A DNA stretch of 64,000 nucleotides from Ariolimax columbianus (taxonomy: Eukaryota > Mollusca > Gastropoda > Stylommatophora > Arionidae), in NCBI GenBank assembly GCA_036924085.1, contig JAVGWX010000013.1, forward strand, positions 54,561,904 through 54,625,903. Reading direction: 5' to 3'. Shown in pieces: positions 25,906 to 41,100 of this stretch. The translations under genes were made by a program, and so were the position numbers. Position 1 is the first letter of the stretch. The number at the start of each line of letters is the position of its first letter. Below the pieces are notes generated by a model, which made no database searches, was not told the DNA's origin, and worked only from the letters and a program-made list of their open reading frames with translations.

Positions 25906-28900
25906 TGGAAATTTGAAAAAAAGATCGCATATTATTTTGTAATCCACGGTACTGTTCAAATTTCAGAAAAAGATCGCATATTATTTTGTAACCCACGGCA
26001 CTGTCGAAATTAAAGAAAAAGATCCCATTTATTTTGTAACCCACGGCACTGTCGAATTTTCAGAAAAAGATCGCATATTATATCGTAACCCACGGCACTG
26101 TCGAAATTTCAGAAAAATATCCCATATTATTTTGTAACCCACAGCACTGTTTACATTTCAGAAAAAGATCGCATATTATTTTGTAACCCACAGCACTGTT
26201 GAAATTTCAGAAAAAGATCCCATTTATTTTGTAACCCACGGCACTGTCGAATTTTCAGAAAAAGATCCCATTTTATTTTGTAACCCACGGCGCTGTCGAA
26301 TTTTCAGAAAAAGATCGCATATTATTTTGTAACCCACGGCACTGTCAAAATTTCAGAAAAAGATCCTATATTATTTTGTAACCCACGGCACTGTCGAAAT
26401 TTCAGAGAAAGATCCCATATTATTTTGTAACCCACAGCACTGTTTACATTTCAGAAAAAGATTGCATATTATTTTGTAACCCACGGCACTGTCAAAATTA
26501 AATAAAAAGATCCCATATTATTTTGTAACCCACCGCACTGTCGAAATTTCTGAAAAACATTCCATATTATTTTGTAACCCACGGCACTGTCAAAATTTCA
26601 GAAAAAGATCTTATTATATTTTGTAATCCCACGGCACTGTTGAAATTTCAGAAAAAGATCGCATTTTATTTTGTAACCCACGGCACTGTCGAAATTAAAG
26701 AAAAAGATCCCATTTTATTTTGTAACCAACGGCACTGTCGAATTTTCAGAAAAAGATCGCATATTATATTGTAACCCACGGCACTGTCGAAATGTAAGAA
26801 AAAATACGCATAATATTTTACAACCCACGGCACTGTCGAACTTTAAGAAATTGATCATATATTAGTTAGTAACATATGGCACTGTCGAAATTTCAGAAAA
26901 AAGATTCCATATTATTTTGTAACCCACGGCACTGTCGAAATTAAAGAAAAATATCCCATTTTATTTTGTAACCCACGGCACTGTCAAAATTTCAGAAAAA
27001 GATCCCATATTATTTTGTAACCTCGGCACTGTCGAAATTTCAGAAAAAGATCCCATATTATTTTGTAACCCACGGCACTGTTGAAATTTCTGAAAAAGAT
27101 TGCATATTATTTTGTAACCCACAGCACTGTCGAAATTTCAGAAAAAGATCCCATATTATTTTGTAACCCACAGCACTGTTTACATTTCAGAAAAAGATCG
27201 CATATTATTTTGTAACCCACATCACTGTTGAAATTTCAGAAAAAGATCCCATTTTATTTTGTAACCCACGGCAGTGTTGAAATTTCAGAAAAAGATCGCA
27301 TATTATTTTGTAATCCACGGTACTGTTGAAATTTCAGAAAAAGATCCCATATTATTTTGTAACCCATGGCACTATCGACATTTCAGAAAAAGATCCCATA
27401 TTATTTTGTAAGGCACGGCACTGTCGAAATATCAGATAAAGATCCCACATTATTTTGTAACCCACAGCACTGTTGAAATTTCAGAAAAAGATCCAATTTT
27501 ATTTTGTAACCCACGGTACTGTCAAAATTTAAGAAAAAGATCTTATTACATTTTGTAACCCACGGCACTGTCAAAATAAAAGAAAAAAGTCGCACAATAT
27601 TTTGTAACCCACGGCACTGTGGAAATTTGAAAAAAAGATCGCATATTATTTTGTAATCCACGGTACTGTTAAAATTTCAGAAAAAGATCGCATATTATTT
27701 TGTAACCCACGGCACTGTCGAAATTAAAGAAAAAGATCCCATTTATTTTGTAACCCACGGCACTGTCGAATTTTCAGAAAAAGATCGCATATTATATCGT
27801 AACCCACGGCACTGTCGAAATTTCAGAAAAATATCCCATATTATTTTGTAACCCACAGCACTGTTTACATTTCAGAAAAAGATCGCATATTATTTTGTAA
27901 CCCACAGCACTGTTGAAATTTCAGAAAAAGATCCCATTTATTTTGTAACCCACGGCACTGTCGAATTTTCAGAAAAAGATCCCATTTTATTTTGTAACCC
28001 ACGGCGCTGTCGAATTTTCAGAAAAAGATCGCATATTATTTTGTAACCCACGGCACTGTCAAAATTTCAGAAAAAGATCCTATATTATTTTGTAACCCAC
28101 GGCACTGTCGAAATTTCAGAGAAAGATCCCATATTATTTTGTAACCCACAGCACTGTTTACATTTCAGAAAAAGATTGCATATTATTTTGTAACCCACGG
28201 CACTGTCAAAATTAAATAAAAAGATCCCATATTATTTTGTAACCCACCGCACTGTCGAAATTTCTGAAAAACATTCCATATTATTTTGTAACCCACGGCA
28301 CTGTCAAAATTTCAGAAAAAGATCTTATTATATTTTGTAATCCCACGGCACTGTCGAAATTTCAGAAAAAGATCGCATATTATTTTGTAACCCACGGCAC
28401 TGTCGAAATTAAAGAAAAAGATCCCATTTTATTTTGTAACCAACGGCACTGTCGAATTTTCAGAAAAAGATCGCATATTATATTGTAACCCACGGCACTG
28501 TCAAAATGTAAGAAAAAATACGCATAATATTTTACAACCCACGGCACTGTCGAACTTTAAGAAATTGATCATATATTAGTTAGTAACATATGGCACTGTC
28601 GAAATTTCAGAAAAAAGATTCCATATTATTTTGTAACCCACGGCACTGTCGAAATTAAAGAAAAATATCCCATTTTATTTTGTAACCCACGGCACTGTCA
28701 AAATTTCAGAAAAAGATCCCATATTATTTTGTAACCTCGGCACTGTCGAAATTTCAGAAAAAGATCCCATATTATTTTGTAACCCACAGCACTGTTTACA
28801 TTTCAGAAAAAGATCGCATATTATTTTGTAACCCACATCACTGTTGAAATTTCAGAAAAAGATCCCATATTATTTTGTAACCCATGGCACTATCGACATT

Positions 28901-31900
28901 TCAGAAAAAGATCCCATATTATTTTGTAAGGCACGGCACTGTCGAAATATCAGAAAAAGATCTCATTATATTTTGTAACCCACGGCACTGTCGAAATATA
29001 AGAAAAAAGTCGCACAATATTTTGTAACCCACGGCACTGTCGAATTTTCAGAAAAAGATCGCATATTATATTGTAACCCACGGCACTGTCAAAATTTCAG
29101 AAAAAGATCCCATATTATTTTGTAACCCACGGCACTGTCGAAATTTCAGAAAAAGATCCCATATTATTTTGTAACCCACAGCACTGTTTACATTTCAGAA
29201 AAAGATCACATATTATTTTGTAACCCACAGCACTGTTAAAATTTCAGAAAAAGATCCAATTTTATTTTGTAACCCACGGCACTGTCGAAATTTCTGAAAA
29301 ACATCCCATATTATTTTGTAACCCACGGCACTGTCGAAATTTCAGAAAAAGATCCCATATTATTTTGTAACCCACAGCACTGTCAAAATTTCAGAAAAAG
29401 ATCCCACATTATTTTGTAACCCACAGCACTGTTGAAATTTCAGAAAAAGATCCAATTTTATTTTGTAAGCCACGGTCCTGTCAAAATTTAAGAAAAAGAT
29501 CTTATTACATTTTGTAACCCACGGCACTGTCAAAATAAAAGAAAAAAGTCGCACAATATTTTGTAACCCACGGCACTGTGGAAATTTGAAAAAAAGATCG
29601 CATATTATTTTGTAATCCACGGTACTGTTAAAATTTCAGAAAAAGATCGCATATTATTTTGTAACCCACGGCACTGTCGAAATTAAAGAAAAAGATCCCA
29701 TTTATTTTGTAACCCACGGCACTGTCGAATTTTCAGAAAAAGATCGCATATTATATCGTAACCCACGGCACTGTCGAAATTTCAGAAAAATATCCCATAT
29801 TATTTTGTAACCCACAGCACTGTTTACATTTCAGAAAAAGATCGCATATTATTTTGTAACCCACAGCACTGTTGAAATTTCAGAAAAAGATCCCATTTAT
29901 TTTGTAACCCACGGCACTGTCGAATTTTCAGAAAAAGATCCCATTTTATTTTGTAACCCACGGCGCTGTCGAATTTTCAGAAAAAGATCGCATATTATTT
30001 TGTAACCCACGGCACTGTCAAAATTTCAGAAAAAGATCCTATATTATTTTGTAACCCACGGCACTGTCGAAATTTCAGAGAAAGATCCCATATTATTTTG
30101 TAACCCACAGCACTGTTTACATTTCAGAAAAAGATTGCATATTATTTTGTAACCCACGGCACTGTCAAAATTAAATAAAAAGATCCCATATTATTTTGTA
30201 ACCCACCGCACTGTCGAAATTTCTGAAAAACATTCCATATTATTTTGTAACCCACGGCACTGTCAAAATTTCAGAAAAAGATCTTATTATATTTTGTAAT
30301 CCCACGGCACTGTCGAAATTTCAGAAAAAGATCGCATATTATTTTGTAACCCACGGCACTGTCGAAATTAAAGAAAAAGATCCCATTTTATTTTGTAACC
30401 AACGGCACTGTCGAATTTTCAGAAAAAGATGCCATATTATATTGTAACCCACGGCACTGTCGAAATGTAAGAAAAAATACGCATAATATTTTACAACCCA
30501 CGGCACTGTCGAACTTTAAGAAATTGATCATATATTAGTTAGTAACATATGGCACTGTCGAAATTTCAGAAAAAAGATTCCATATTATTTTGTAACCCAC
30601 GGCACTGTCGAAATTAAAGAAAAATATCCCATTTTATTTTGTAACCCACGGCACTGTCAAAATTTCAGAAAAAGATCCCATATTATTTTGTAACCTCGGC
30701 ACTGTCGAAATTTCAGAAAAAGATCCCATATTATTTTGTAACCCACGGCACTGTTGAAATTTCTGAAAAAGATCGCATATTATTTTGTAACCCACAGCAC
30801 TGTCGAAATTTCAGAAAAAGATCCCATATTATTTTGTAACCCACAGCACTGTTTACATTTCAGAAAAAGATCGCATATTATTTTGTAACCCACATCACTG
30901 TTGAAATTTCAGAAAAAGATCCCATTTTATTTTGTAACCCACGGCAGTGTTGAAATTTCAGAAAAAGATCGCATATTATTTTGTAATCCACGGTACTGTT
31001 GAAATTTCAGAAAAAGATCCCATATTATTTTGTAACCCATGGCACTATCGACATTTCAGAAAAAGATCCCATATTATTTTGTAAGGCACGGCACTGTCGA
31101 AATATCAGAAAAAGATCTCATTATATTTTGTAACCCACGGCACTGTCGAAATATATGAAAAAAGTCGCACAATATGTTGTAACCCACGGCACTGTCGAAT
31201 TTTCAGAAAAAGATCGCATATTATATTGTAACCCACGGCACTGTCAAAATTTCAGAAAAAGATCCCATATTATTTTGTAACCCACGGCACTGTCGAAATT
31301 TCAGAAAAAGATCCCATATTATTTTGTAACCCACAGCACTGTTTACATTTCAGAAAAAGATCGCATATTATTTTGTAACCCACAGCACTGTTAAAATTTC
31401 AGAAAAAGATCCAATTTTATTTTGTAACCCACGGCACTGTCGAAATTTCTGAAAAACATCCCATATTATTTTGTAACCCACGGCACTGTCGAAATTTCAG
31501 AAAAAGATCCCATATTATTTTGTAACCCACAGCACTGTCAAAATTTCAGAAAAAGATCCCACATTATTTTGTAACCCACAGCACTGTTGAAATTTCAGAA
31601 AAAGATCCAATTTTATTTTGTAAGCCACGGTACTGTCAAAATTTAAGAAAAAGATCTTATTACATTTTGTAACCCACGGCACTGTCAAAATAAAAGAAAA
31701 AAGTCGCACAATATTTTGTAACCCACGGCACTGTGGAAATTTGAAAAAAAGATCGCATATTATTTTGTAATCCACGGTACTGTTAAAATTTCAGAAAAAG
31801 ATCGCATATTATTTTGTAACCCACGGCACTGTCGAAATTAAAGAAAAAGATCCCATTTATTTTGTAACCCACGGCACTGTTGAATTTTCAGAAAAAGATC

Positions 31901-34900
31901 GCATATTATATCGTAACCCACGGCACTGTCGAAATTTCAGAAAAATATCCCATATTATTTTGTAACCCACAGCACTGTTTACATTTCAGAAAAAGATCGC
32001 ATATTATTTTGTAACCCACAGCACTGTTGAAATTTCAGAAAAAGATCCCATTTATTTTGTAACCCACGGCACTGTCGAATTTTCAGAAAAAGATCTTATT
32101 TTATTTTGTAACCCACGGCGCTGTCGAATTTTCAGAAAAAGATCGCATATTATTTTGTAACCCACGGCACTGTCAAAATTTCAGAAAAAGATCCTATATT
32201 ATTTTGTAACCCACGGCACTGTCGAAATTTCAGAGAAAGATCCCATATTATTTTGTAACCCACAGCACTGTTTACATTTCAGAAAAAGATTGCATATTAT
32301 TTTGTAACCCACGGCACTGTCAAAATTAAATAAAAAGATCCCATATTATTTTGTAACCCACCGCACTGTCGAAATTTCTGAAAAACATTCCATATTATTT
32401 TGTAACCCACGGCACTGTCAAAATTTCAGAAAAAGATCTTATTATATTTTGTAATCCCACGGCACTGTTGAAATTTCAGAAAAAGATCGCATTTTATTTT
32501 GTAACCCACGGCACTGTCGAAATTAAAGAAAAAGATCCCATTTTATTTTGTAACCAACGGCACTGTCGAATTTTCAGAAAAAGATCGCATATTATATTGT
32601 AACCCACGGCACTGTCGAAATGTAAGAAAAAATACGCATAATATTTTACAACCCACGGCACTGTCGAACTTTAAGAAATTGATCATATATTAGTTAGTAA
32701 CATATGGCACTGTCGAAATTTCAGAAAAAAGATTCCATATTATTTTGTAACCCACGGCACTGTCGAAATTAAAGAAAAATATCCCATTTTATTTTGTAAC
32801 CCACGGCACTGTCAAAATTTCAGAAAAAGATCCCATATTATTTTGTAACCTCGGCACTGTCGAAATTTCAGAAAAAGATCCCATATTATTTTGTAACCCA
32901 CGGCACTGTTGAAATTTCTGAAAAAGATTGCATATTATTTTGTAACCCACAGCACTGTCGAAATTTCAGAAAAAGATCCCATATTATTTTGTAACCCACA
33001 GCACTGTTTACATTTCAGAAAAAGATCGCATATTATTTTGTAACCCACATCACTGTTGAAATTTCAGAAAAAGATCCCATTTTATTTTGTAACCCACGGC
33101 AGTGTTAAAATTTCAGAAAAAGATCGCATATTATTTTGTAATCCACGGTACTGTTGAAATTTCAGAAAAAGATCCCATATTATTTTGTAACCCATGGCAC
33201 TATCGACATTTCAGAAAAAGATCCCATATTATTTTGTAAGGCACGGCACTGTCGAAATATCAGATAAAGATCCCACATTATTTTGTAACCCACAGCACTG
33301 TTGAAATTTCAGAAAAAGATCCAATTTTATTTTGTAACCCACGGTACTGTCAAAATTTAAGAAAAAGATCTTATTACATTTTGTAACCCACGGCACTGTC
33401 AAAATAAAAGAAAAAAGTCGCACAATATTTTGTAACCCACGGCACTGTGGAAATTTGAAAAAAAGATCGCATATTATTTTGTAATCCACGGTACTGTTAA
33501 AATTTCAGAAAAAGATCGCATATTATTTTGTAACCTACGGCACTGTCGAAATTAAAGAAAAAGATCCCATTTATTTTGTAACCCACGGCACTGTCGAATT
33601 TTCAGAAAAAGATCGCATATTATATCGTAACCCACGGCACTGTCGAAATTTCAGAAAAATATCCCATATTATTTTGTAACCCACAGCACTGTTTACATTT
33701 CAGAAAAAGATCGCATATTATTTTGTAACCCACAGCACTGTTGAAATTTCAGAAAAAGATCCCATTTATTTTGTAACCCACGGCACTGTCGAATTTTCAG
33801 AAAAAGATCCCATTTTATTTTGTAACCCACGGCGCTGTCGAATTTTCAGAAAAAGATCGCATATTATTTTGTAACCCACGGCACTGTCAAAATTTCAGAA
33901 AAAGATCCTATATTATTTTGTAACCCACGGCACTGTCGAAATTTCAGAGAAAGATCCCATATTATTTTGTAACCCACAGCACTGTTTACATTTCAGAAAA
34001 AGATTGCATATTATTTTGTAACCCACGGCACTGTCAAAATTAAATAAAAAGATCCCATATTATTTTGTAACCCACCGCACTGTCGAAATTTCTGAAAAAC
34101 ATTCCATATTATTTTGTAACCCACGGCACTGTCAAAATTTCAGAAAAAGATCTTATTATATTTTGTAATCCCACGGCACTGTCGAAATTTCAGAAAAAGA
34201 TCGCATATTATTTTGTAACCCACGGCACTGTCGAAATTAAAGAAAAAGATCCCATTTTATTTTGTAACCAACGGCACTGTCGAATTTTCAGAAAAAGATC
34301 GCATATTATATTGTAACCCACGGCACTGTCAAAATGTAAGAAAAAATACGCATAATATTTTACAACCCACGGCACTGTCGAACTTTAAGAAATTGATCAT
34401 ATATTAGTTAGTAACATATGGCACTGTCGAAATTTCAGAAAAAAGATTCCATATTATTTTGTAACCCACGGCACTGTCGAAATTAAAGAAAAATATCCCA
34501 TTTTATTTTGTAACCCACGGCACTGTCAAAATTTCAGAAAAAGATCCCATATTATTTTGTAACCTCGGCACTGTCGAAATTTCAGAAAAAGATCCCATAT
34601 TATTTTGTAACCCACAGCACTGTTTACATTTCAGAAAAAGATCGCATATTATTTTGTAACCCACATCACTGTTGAAATTTCAGAAAAAGATCCCATATTA
34701 TTTTGTAACCCATGGCACTATCGACATTTCAGAAAAAGATCCCATATTATTTTGTAAGGCACGGCACTGTCGAAATATCAGAAAAAGATCTCATTATATT
34801 TTGTAACCCACGGCACTGTCGAAATATAAGAAAAAAGTCGCACAATATTTTGTAACCCACGGCACTGTCGAATTTTCAGAAAAAGATCGCATATTATATT

Positions 34901-37900
34901 GTAACCCACGGCACTGTCAAAATTTCAGAAAAAGATCCCATATTATTTTGTAACCCACGGCACTGTCGAAATTTCAGAAAAAGATCCCATATTATTTTGT
35001 AACCCACAGCACTGTTTACATTTCAGAAAAAGATCACATATTATTTTGTAACCCACAGCACTGTTAAAATTTCAGAAAAAGATCCAATTTTATTTTGTAA
35101 CCCACGGCACTGTCGAAATTTCTGAAAAACATCCCATATTATTTTGTAACCCACGGCACTGTCGAAATTTCAGAAAAAGATCCCATATTATTTTGTAACC
35201 CACAGCACTGTCAAAATTTCAGAAAAAGATCCCACATTATTTTGTAACCCACAGCACTGTTGAAATTTCAGAAAAAGATCCAATTTTATTTTGTAAGCCA
35301 CGGTCCTGTCAAAATTTAAGAAAAAGATCTTATTACATTTTGTAACCCACGGCACTGTCAAAATAAAAGAAAAAAGTCGCACAATATTTTGTAACCCACG
35401 GCACTGTGGAAATTTGAAAAAAAGATCGCATATTATTTTGTAATCCACGGTACTGTTAAAATTTCAGAAAAAGATCGCATATTATTTTGTAACCCACGGC
35501 ACTGTCGAAATTAAAGAAAAAGATCCCATTTATTTTGTAACCCACGGCACTGTCGAATTTTCAGAAAAAGATCGCATATTATATCGTAACCCACGGCACT
35601 GTCGAAATTTCAGAAAAATATCCCATATTATTTTGTAACCCACAGCACTGTTTACATTTCAGAAAAAGATCGCATATTATTTTGTAACCCACAGCACTGT
35701 TGAAATTTCAGAAAAAGATCCCATTTATTTTGTAACCCACGGCACTGTCGAATTTTCAGAAAAAGATCCCATTTTATTTTGTAACCCACGGCGCTGTCGA
35801 ATTTTCAGAAAAAGATCGCATATTATTTTGTAACCCACGGCACTGTCAAAATTTCAGAAAAAGATCCTATATTATTTTGTAACCCACGGCACTGTCGAAA
35901 TTTCAGAGAAAGATCCCATATTATTTTGTAACCCACAGCACTGTTTACATTTCAGAAAAAGATTGCATATTATTTTGTAACCCACGGCACTGTCAAAATT
36001 AAATAAAAAGATCCCATATTATTTTGTAACCCACCGCACTGTCGAAATTTCTGAAAAACATTCCATATTATTTTGTAACCCACGGCACTGTCAAAATTTC
36101 AGAAAAAGATCTTATTATATTTTGTAATCCCACGGCACTGTCGAAATTTCAGAAAAAGATCGCATATTATTTTGTAACCCACGGCACTGTCGAAATTAAA
36201 GAAAAAGATCCCATTTTATTTTGTAACCAACGGCACTGTCGAATTTTCAGAAAAAGATCGCATATTATATTGTAACCCACGGCACTGTCGAAATGTAAGA
36301 AAAAATACGCATAATATTTTACAACCCACGGCACTGTCGAACTTTAAGAAATTGATCATATATTAGTTAGTAACATATGGCACTGTCGAAATTTCAGAAA
36401 AAAGATTCCATATTATTTTGTAACCCACGGCACTGTCGAAATTAAAGAAAAATATCCCATTTTATTTTGTAACCCACGGCACTGTCAAAATTTCAGAAAA
36501 AGATCCCATATTATTTTGTAACCTCGGCACTGTCGAAATTTCAGAAAAAGATCCCATATTATTTTGTAACCCACGGCACTGTTGAAATTTCTGAAAAAGA
36601 TCGCATATTATTTTGTAACCCACAGCACTGTCGAAATTTCAGAAAAAGATCCCATATTATTTTGTAACCCACAGCACTGTTTACATTTCAGAAAAAGATC
36701 GCATATTATTTTGTAACCCACATCACTGTTGAAATTTCAGAAAAAGATCCCATTTTATTTTGTAACCCACGGCAGTGTTGAAATTTCAGAAAAAGATCGC
36801 ATATTATTTTGTAATCCACGGTACTGTTGAAATTTCAGAAAAAGATCCCATATTATTTTGTAACCCATGGCACTATCGACATTTCAGAAAAAGATCCCAT
36901 ATTATTTTGTAAGGCACGGCACTGTCGAAATATCAGAAAAAGATCTCATTATATTTTGTAACCCACGGCACTGTCGAAATATATGAAAAAAGTCGCACAA
37001 TATGTTGTAACCCACGGCACTGTCGAATTTTCAGAAAAAGATCGCATATTATATTGTAACCCACGGCACTGTCAAAATTTCAGAAAAAGATCCCATATTA
37101 TTTTGTAACCCACGGCACTGTCGAAATTTCAGAAAAAGATCCCATATTATTTTGTAACCCACAGCACTGTTTACATTTCAGAAAAAGATCGCATATTATT
37201 TTGTAACCCACAGCACTGTTAAAATTTCAGAAAAAGATCCAATTTTATTTTGTAACCCACGGCACTGTCGAAATTTCTGAAAAACATCCCATATTATTTT
37301 GTAACCCACGGCACTGTCGAAATTTCAGAAAAAGATCCCATATTATTTTGTAACCCACAGCACTGTCAAAATTTCAGAAAAAGATCCCACATTATTTTGT
37401 AACCCACAGCACTGTTGAAATTTCAGAAAAAGATCCAATTTTATTTTGTAAGCCACGGTACTGTCAAAATTTAAGAAAAAGATCTTATTACATTTTGTAA
37501 CCCACGGCACTGTCAAAATAAAAGAAAAAAGTCGCACAATATTTTGTAACCCACGGCACTGTGGAAATTTGAAAAAAAGATCGCATATTATTTTGTAATC
37601 CACGGTACTGTTAAAATTTCAGAAAAAGATCGCATATTATTTTGTAACCCACGGCACTGTCGAAATTAAAGAAAAAGATCCCATTTATTTTGTAACCCAC
37701 GGCACTGTTGAATTTTCAGAAAAAGATCGCATATTATATCGTAACCCACGGCACTGTCGAAATTTCAGAAAAATATCCCATATTATTTTGTAACCCACAG
37801 CACTGTTTACATTTCAGAAAAAGATCGCATATTATTTTGTAACCCACAGCACTGTTGAAATTTCAGAAAAAGATCCCATTTATTTTGTAACCCACGGCAC

Positions 37901-38158
37901 TGTCGAATTTTCAGAAAAAGATCCCATTTTATTTTGTAACCCACGGCGCTGTCGAATTTTCAGAAAAAGATCGCATATTATTTTGTAACCCACGGCACTG
38001 TCAAAATTTCAGAAAAAGATCCTATATTATTTTGTAACCCACGGCACTGTCGAAATTTCAGAGAAAGATCCCATATTATTTTGTAACCCACAGCACTGTT
38101 TACATTTCAGAAAAAGATTGCATATTATTTTGTAACCCACGGCACTGTCAAAATTAAA
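25850..38158 (+). repeat. 5,828-bp higher-order repeat, about 2.1 copies
   Basis: The period is 119 monomers minus 3 bases. It contains three related sub-units of 1,714, 1,959 and 2,155 bp, measured between rare cccaccgcactgtcg monomers at 26,530, 28,244, 30,203, 32,358, 34,072 and 36,031. The ttatatcgtaaccc marker gives the same spacing. The sub-units differ by 245, 196 and 441 bp, exactly five, four and nine monomers. The two large copies are nearly identical. I noticed only a few differences, such as atcttattttatt at 32,093 against atcccattttatt at 37,921, and gtgttaaaattt near 33,110 against gtgttgaaattt near 27,282. Confidence 0.93.
38131..38158 (+). other. Junction between left and right satellite domains
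   Basis: Up to 38,158 the sequence follows the second copy of the 5,828-bp repeat (partner 32,303-32,330). At 38,159 it has aaagaaaaag where the partner has aaataaaaag, and from then on it follows the right-domain 1,957-bp repeat, whose match starts after about 38,131. The short overlap of identity within one monomer fits a recombination between monomers kept in register. Confidence 0.75.
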
Positions 38159-41100
38159 GAAAAAGATCCCATATTATTTTGTAACCCACAGCACTGTAAA
38201 AATTTAGAAAAAGATCGAATATTATTTTGTAACCCACGGCACTGTCGAAATTAAAGAAAAAGATCCCTTATTATTTTGTAACCCACGGCACTGTCGAAAT
38301 TTCTGAAAAACATCCTATATTATTTTGTAACCCACGGCACTGTCGAAATTTCAGAAAATGATCCCATATTATTTTGTAACACACAGCACTGTTGAAATTT
38401 CAGATAATGATCCCATTATATTTTGTAACCCACGGCACTGTCAAACTTTAGAAAAAGATCCCATATTATTTTGTAACCCACGGCACTGTCGAAATTTCAG
38501 AACAAGATCGCATGTTATTTTGTAACCCACGGCACTGTCGAAATTTCAGAAAAAGATCCCATATTATTTTGTAACACACGGCACTGTTGAAATTTCAGAT
38601 AATGATCCCATTATATTTTGTAACCCACGGCACTGTCAAAATTAAAGAAAAAGATCCCATATTATTTTGTAACCCACAGCACTGTCGAAATTTTAGAAAA
38701 AGATCGCATATTATTTTGTAACCCACGGCACTGTCGAAATTTCAGAAAAAGATCCTATATTATTTTGTAACCCACAGCACTGTCGAAATTTCAGAAAAAG
38801 ATCGAATATTATTTTGTAACCCACGGCACTGTCGAAATTTCAGAACAAGATCGCATGTTATTTTGTAACCCACGGCACTGTCGAAATTTCAGAAAAAGAT
38901 CCCATATTATTTTGTAACACACGGCACTGTTGAAATTTCAGATAATGATCCCATTATATTTTGTAACCCACGGCACTGTCAAAATTTAGAAAAAGATCCC
39001 ATATCATTTTGTAACCCACGTCACTGTCGAAATTTCAGAAAAAGATCCCATATTCATTTGTAACCCACGGCACTGTCTAAATTTCAGAAAAAGATCGCAT
39101 ATTATTTTGTAACCCACGGCACTGTCGAAATTTCAGAAAAAGATCGCATATTATTTTGTAACCCACGGCACTGTTGAAATTTGTGAAAAAGATCCCATAT
39201 TATTTTGTAACCCACGGCACTGTCGAAATTTCAGAAAAAGATCGCATATTATTTTGTAACCCACGGCACTGTCGAAATTTCAGAAAAAGATCCCATATTA
39301 TTTTGTAACCCACAGCACTGTTTACATTTCAGAAAAAGATTGCATATTATTTTGTAACCCACGGCACTGTTGAAATTTGTGAAAAAGATCCCATATTATT
39401 TTGTAACCAACGGCACTGTCGAAATTTCAGAAAAAGATCGCATATTATATTGTAACCCACGGCACTGTCGAAATTTCAGAAAAAGATCCCATATTATTTT
39501 GTAACCAACAGCACTGTCGAAATTTCAGAAAAAGATCTAATATTATTTTGTAACCCACGGCACTGTCGAAATTTCAGAAAAAGATCGCATATTATTTTGT
39601 AACCCACGGCACTGTCGAAATTTCTGAAAAAGATCGCAAATTATTTTGTAACCCACGGCACTGTCAAAATTTCAGAAAAAGATCGCAAATTATTTTGTAA
39701 CCCACGGCACTGTCAAAATTTCAGAAAAAGATCTCATTATATTTTGTAACCCACGGCACCGTCAAAATTTCAGAAAAAGATCGCATATTATTTTGTAACC
39801 CACGGCACTGTCAAAATTAAAGAAAAAGATCCCATAATATTTTGTAACCCACAGCACTGTCGAAATTTCAGAAAAAGATCGCATATTATTTTGTAACCCA
39901 CGGCACTGTCGAAATTTCAGAAAAAGATCCCATATTCATTTGTAAATCACGGCACTGTCAAAATTTCAGAAAAAGATCGCAAATTATTTTGTATCCCACG
40001 GCACTGTCAAAATTTCAGAAAAAGATCTCATTATATTTTGTAACCCACGGCACTGTCGAAATTTCAGAAAAAGATCGCATATTATTTTGTAACCCACGGC
40101 ACTGTCAAAATTAAAGAAAAAGATCCCATATTATTTTGTAACCCACAGCACTGTAAAAATTTAGAAAAAGATCCCATATTATTTTGTAACCCACGGCACT
40201 GTCGAAATTAAAGAAAAAGATCCCTTATTATTTTGTAACCCACGGCACTGTCGAAATTTCTGAAAAACATCCTATATTATTTTGTAACCCACGGCACTGT
40301 CGAAATTTCAGAAAATGATCCCATATTATTTTGTAACACACAGCACTGTTGAAATTTCAGATAATGATCCCATTATATTTTGTAACCCACGGCACTGTCA
40401 AACTTTAGAAAAAGATCCCATATTATTTTGTAACCCACGGCACTGTCGAAATTTCAGAACAAGATCGCATGTTATTTTGTAACCCACGGCACTGTCGAAA
40501 TTTCAGAAAAAGATCCCATATTATTTTGTAACACACGGCACTGTTGAAATTTCAGATAATGATCCCATTATATTTTGTAACCCACGGCACTGTCAAAATT
40601 AAAGAAAAAGATCCCATATTATTTTGTAACCCACAGCACTGTCGAAATTTTAGAAAAAGATCGCATATTATTTTGTAACCCACGGCACTGTCGAAATTTC
40701 AGAAAAAGATCCTATATTATTTTGTAACCCACAGCACTGTCGAAATTTCAGAAAAAGATCGAATATTATTTTGTAACCCACGGCACTGTCGAAATTTCAG
40801 AACAAGATCGCATGTTATTTTGTAACCCACGGCACTGTCGAAATTTCAGAAAAAGATCCCATATTATTTTGTATCACACGGCACTGTTGAAATTTCAGAT
40901 AATGATCCCATTATATTTTGTAACCCACGGCACTGTCAAAATTTAGAAAAAGATCCCATATCATTTTGTAACCCACGTCACTGTCGAAATTTCAGAAAAA
41001 GATCCCATATTCATTTGTAACCCACGGCACTGTCGAAATTTCAGAAAAAGATCGCATATTATTTTGTAACCCACGGCACTGTCGAAATTTCAGAAAAAGA

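Larger units (their letters stand above)
1..38158 (+). repeat. Left satellite domain
   Basis: This part of the array carries variant monomers that I do not see to the right of 38,158. They include the ataagaaaaaagtcgcac type, the taatataaacatcatat type, the cttcactgtcaaaatataag type, and a strongly divergent dimer ending in agttagtaacatatggcac. Monomers common to both domains, such as the gtttacatttcag type, also occur. The last part is the 5,828-bp higher-order repeat. The edge at 38,158 is where that repeat stops matching its own previous copy. Confidence 0.85.

Noticed and set aside
27401..37603. Six minus-strand frames of 86 codons that look conserved
   Set aside because: Their likeness follows from the 5,828-bp repeat and its sub-units, not from selection on protein. 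Other frames are equally well conserved at the DNA level.
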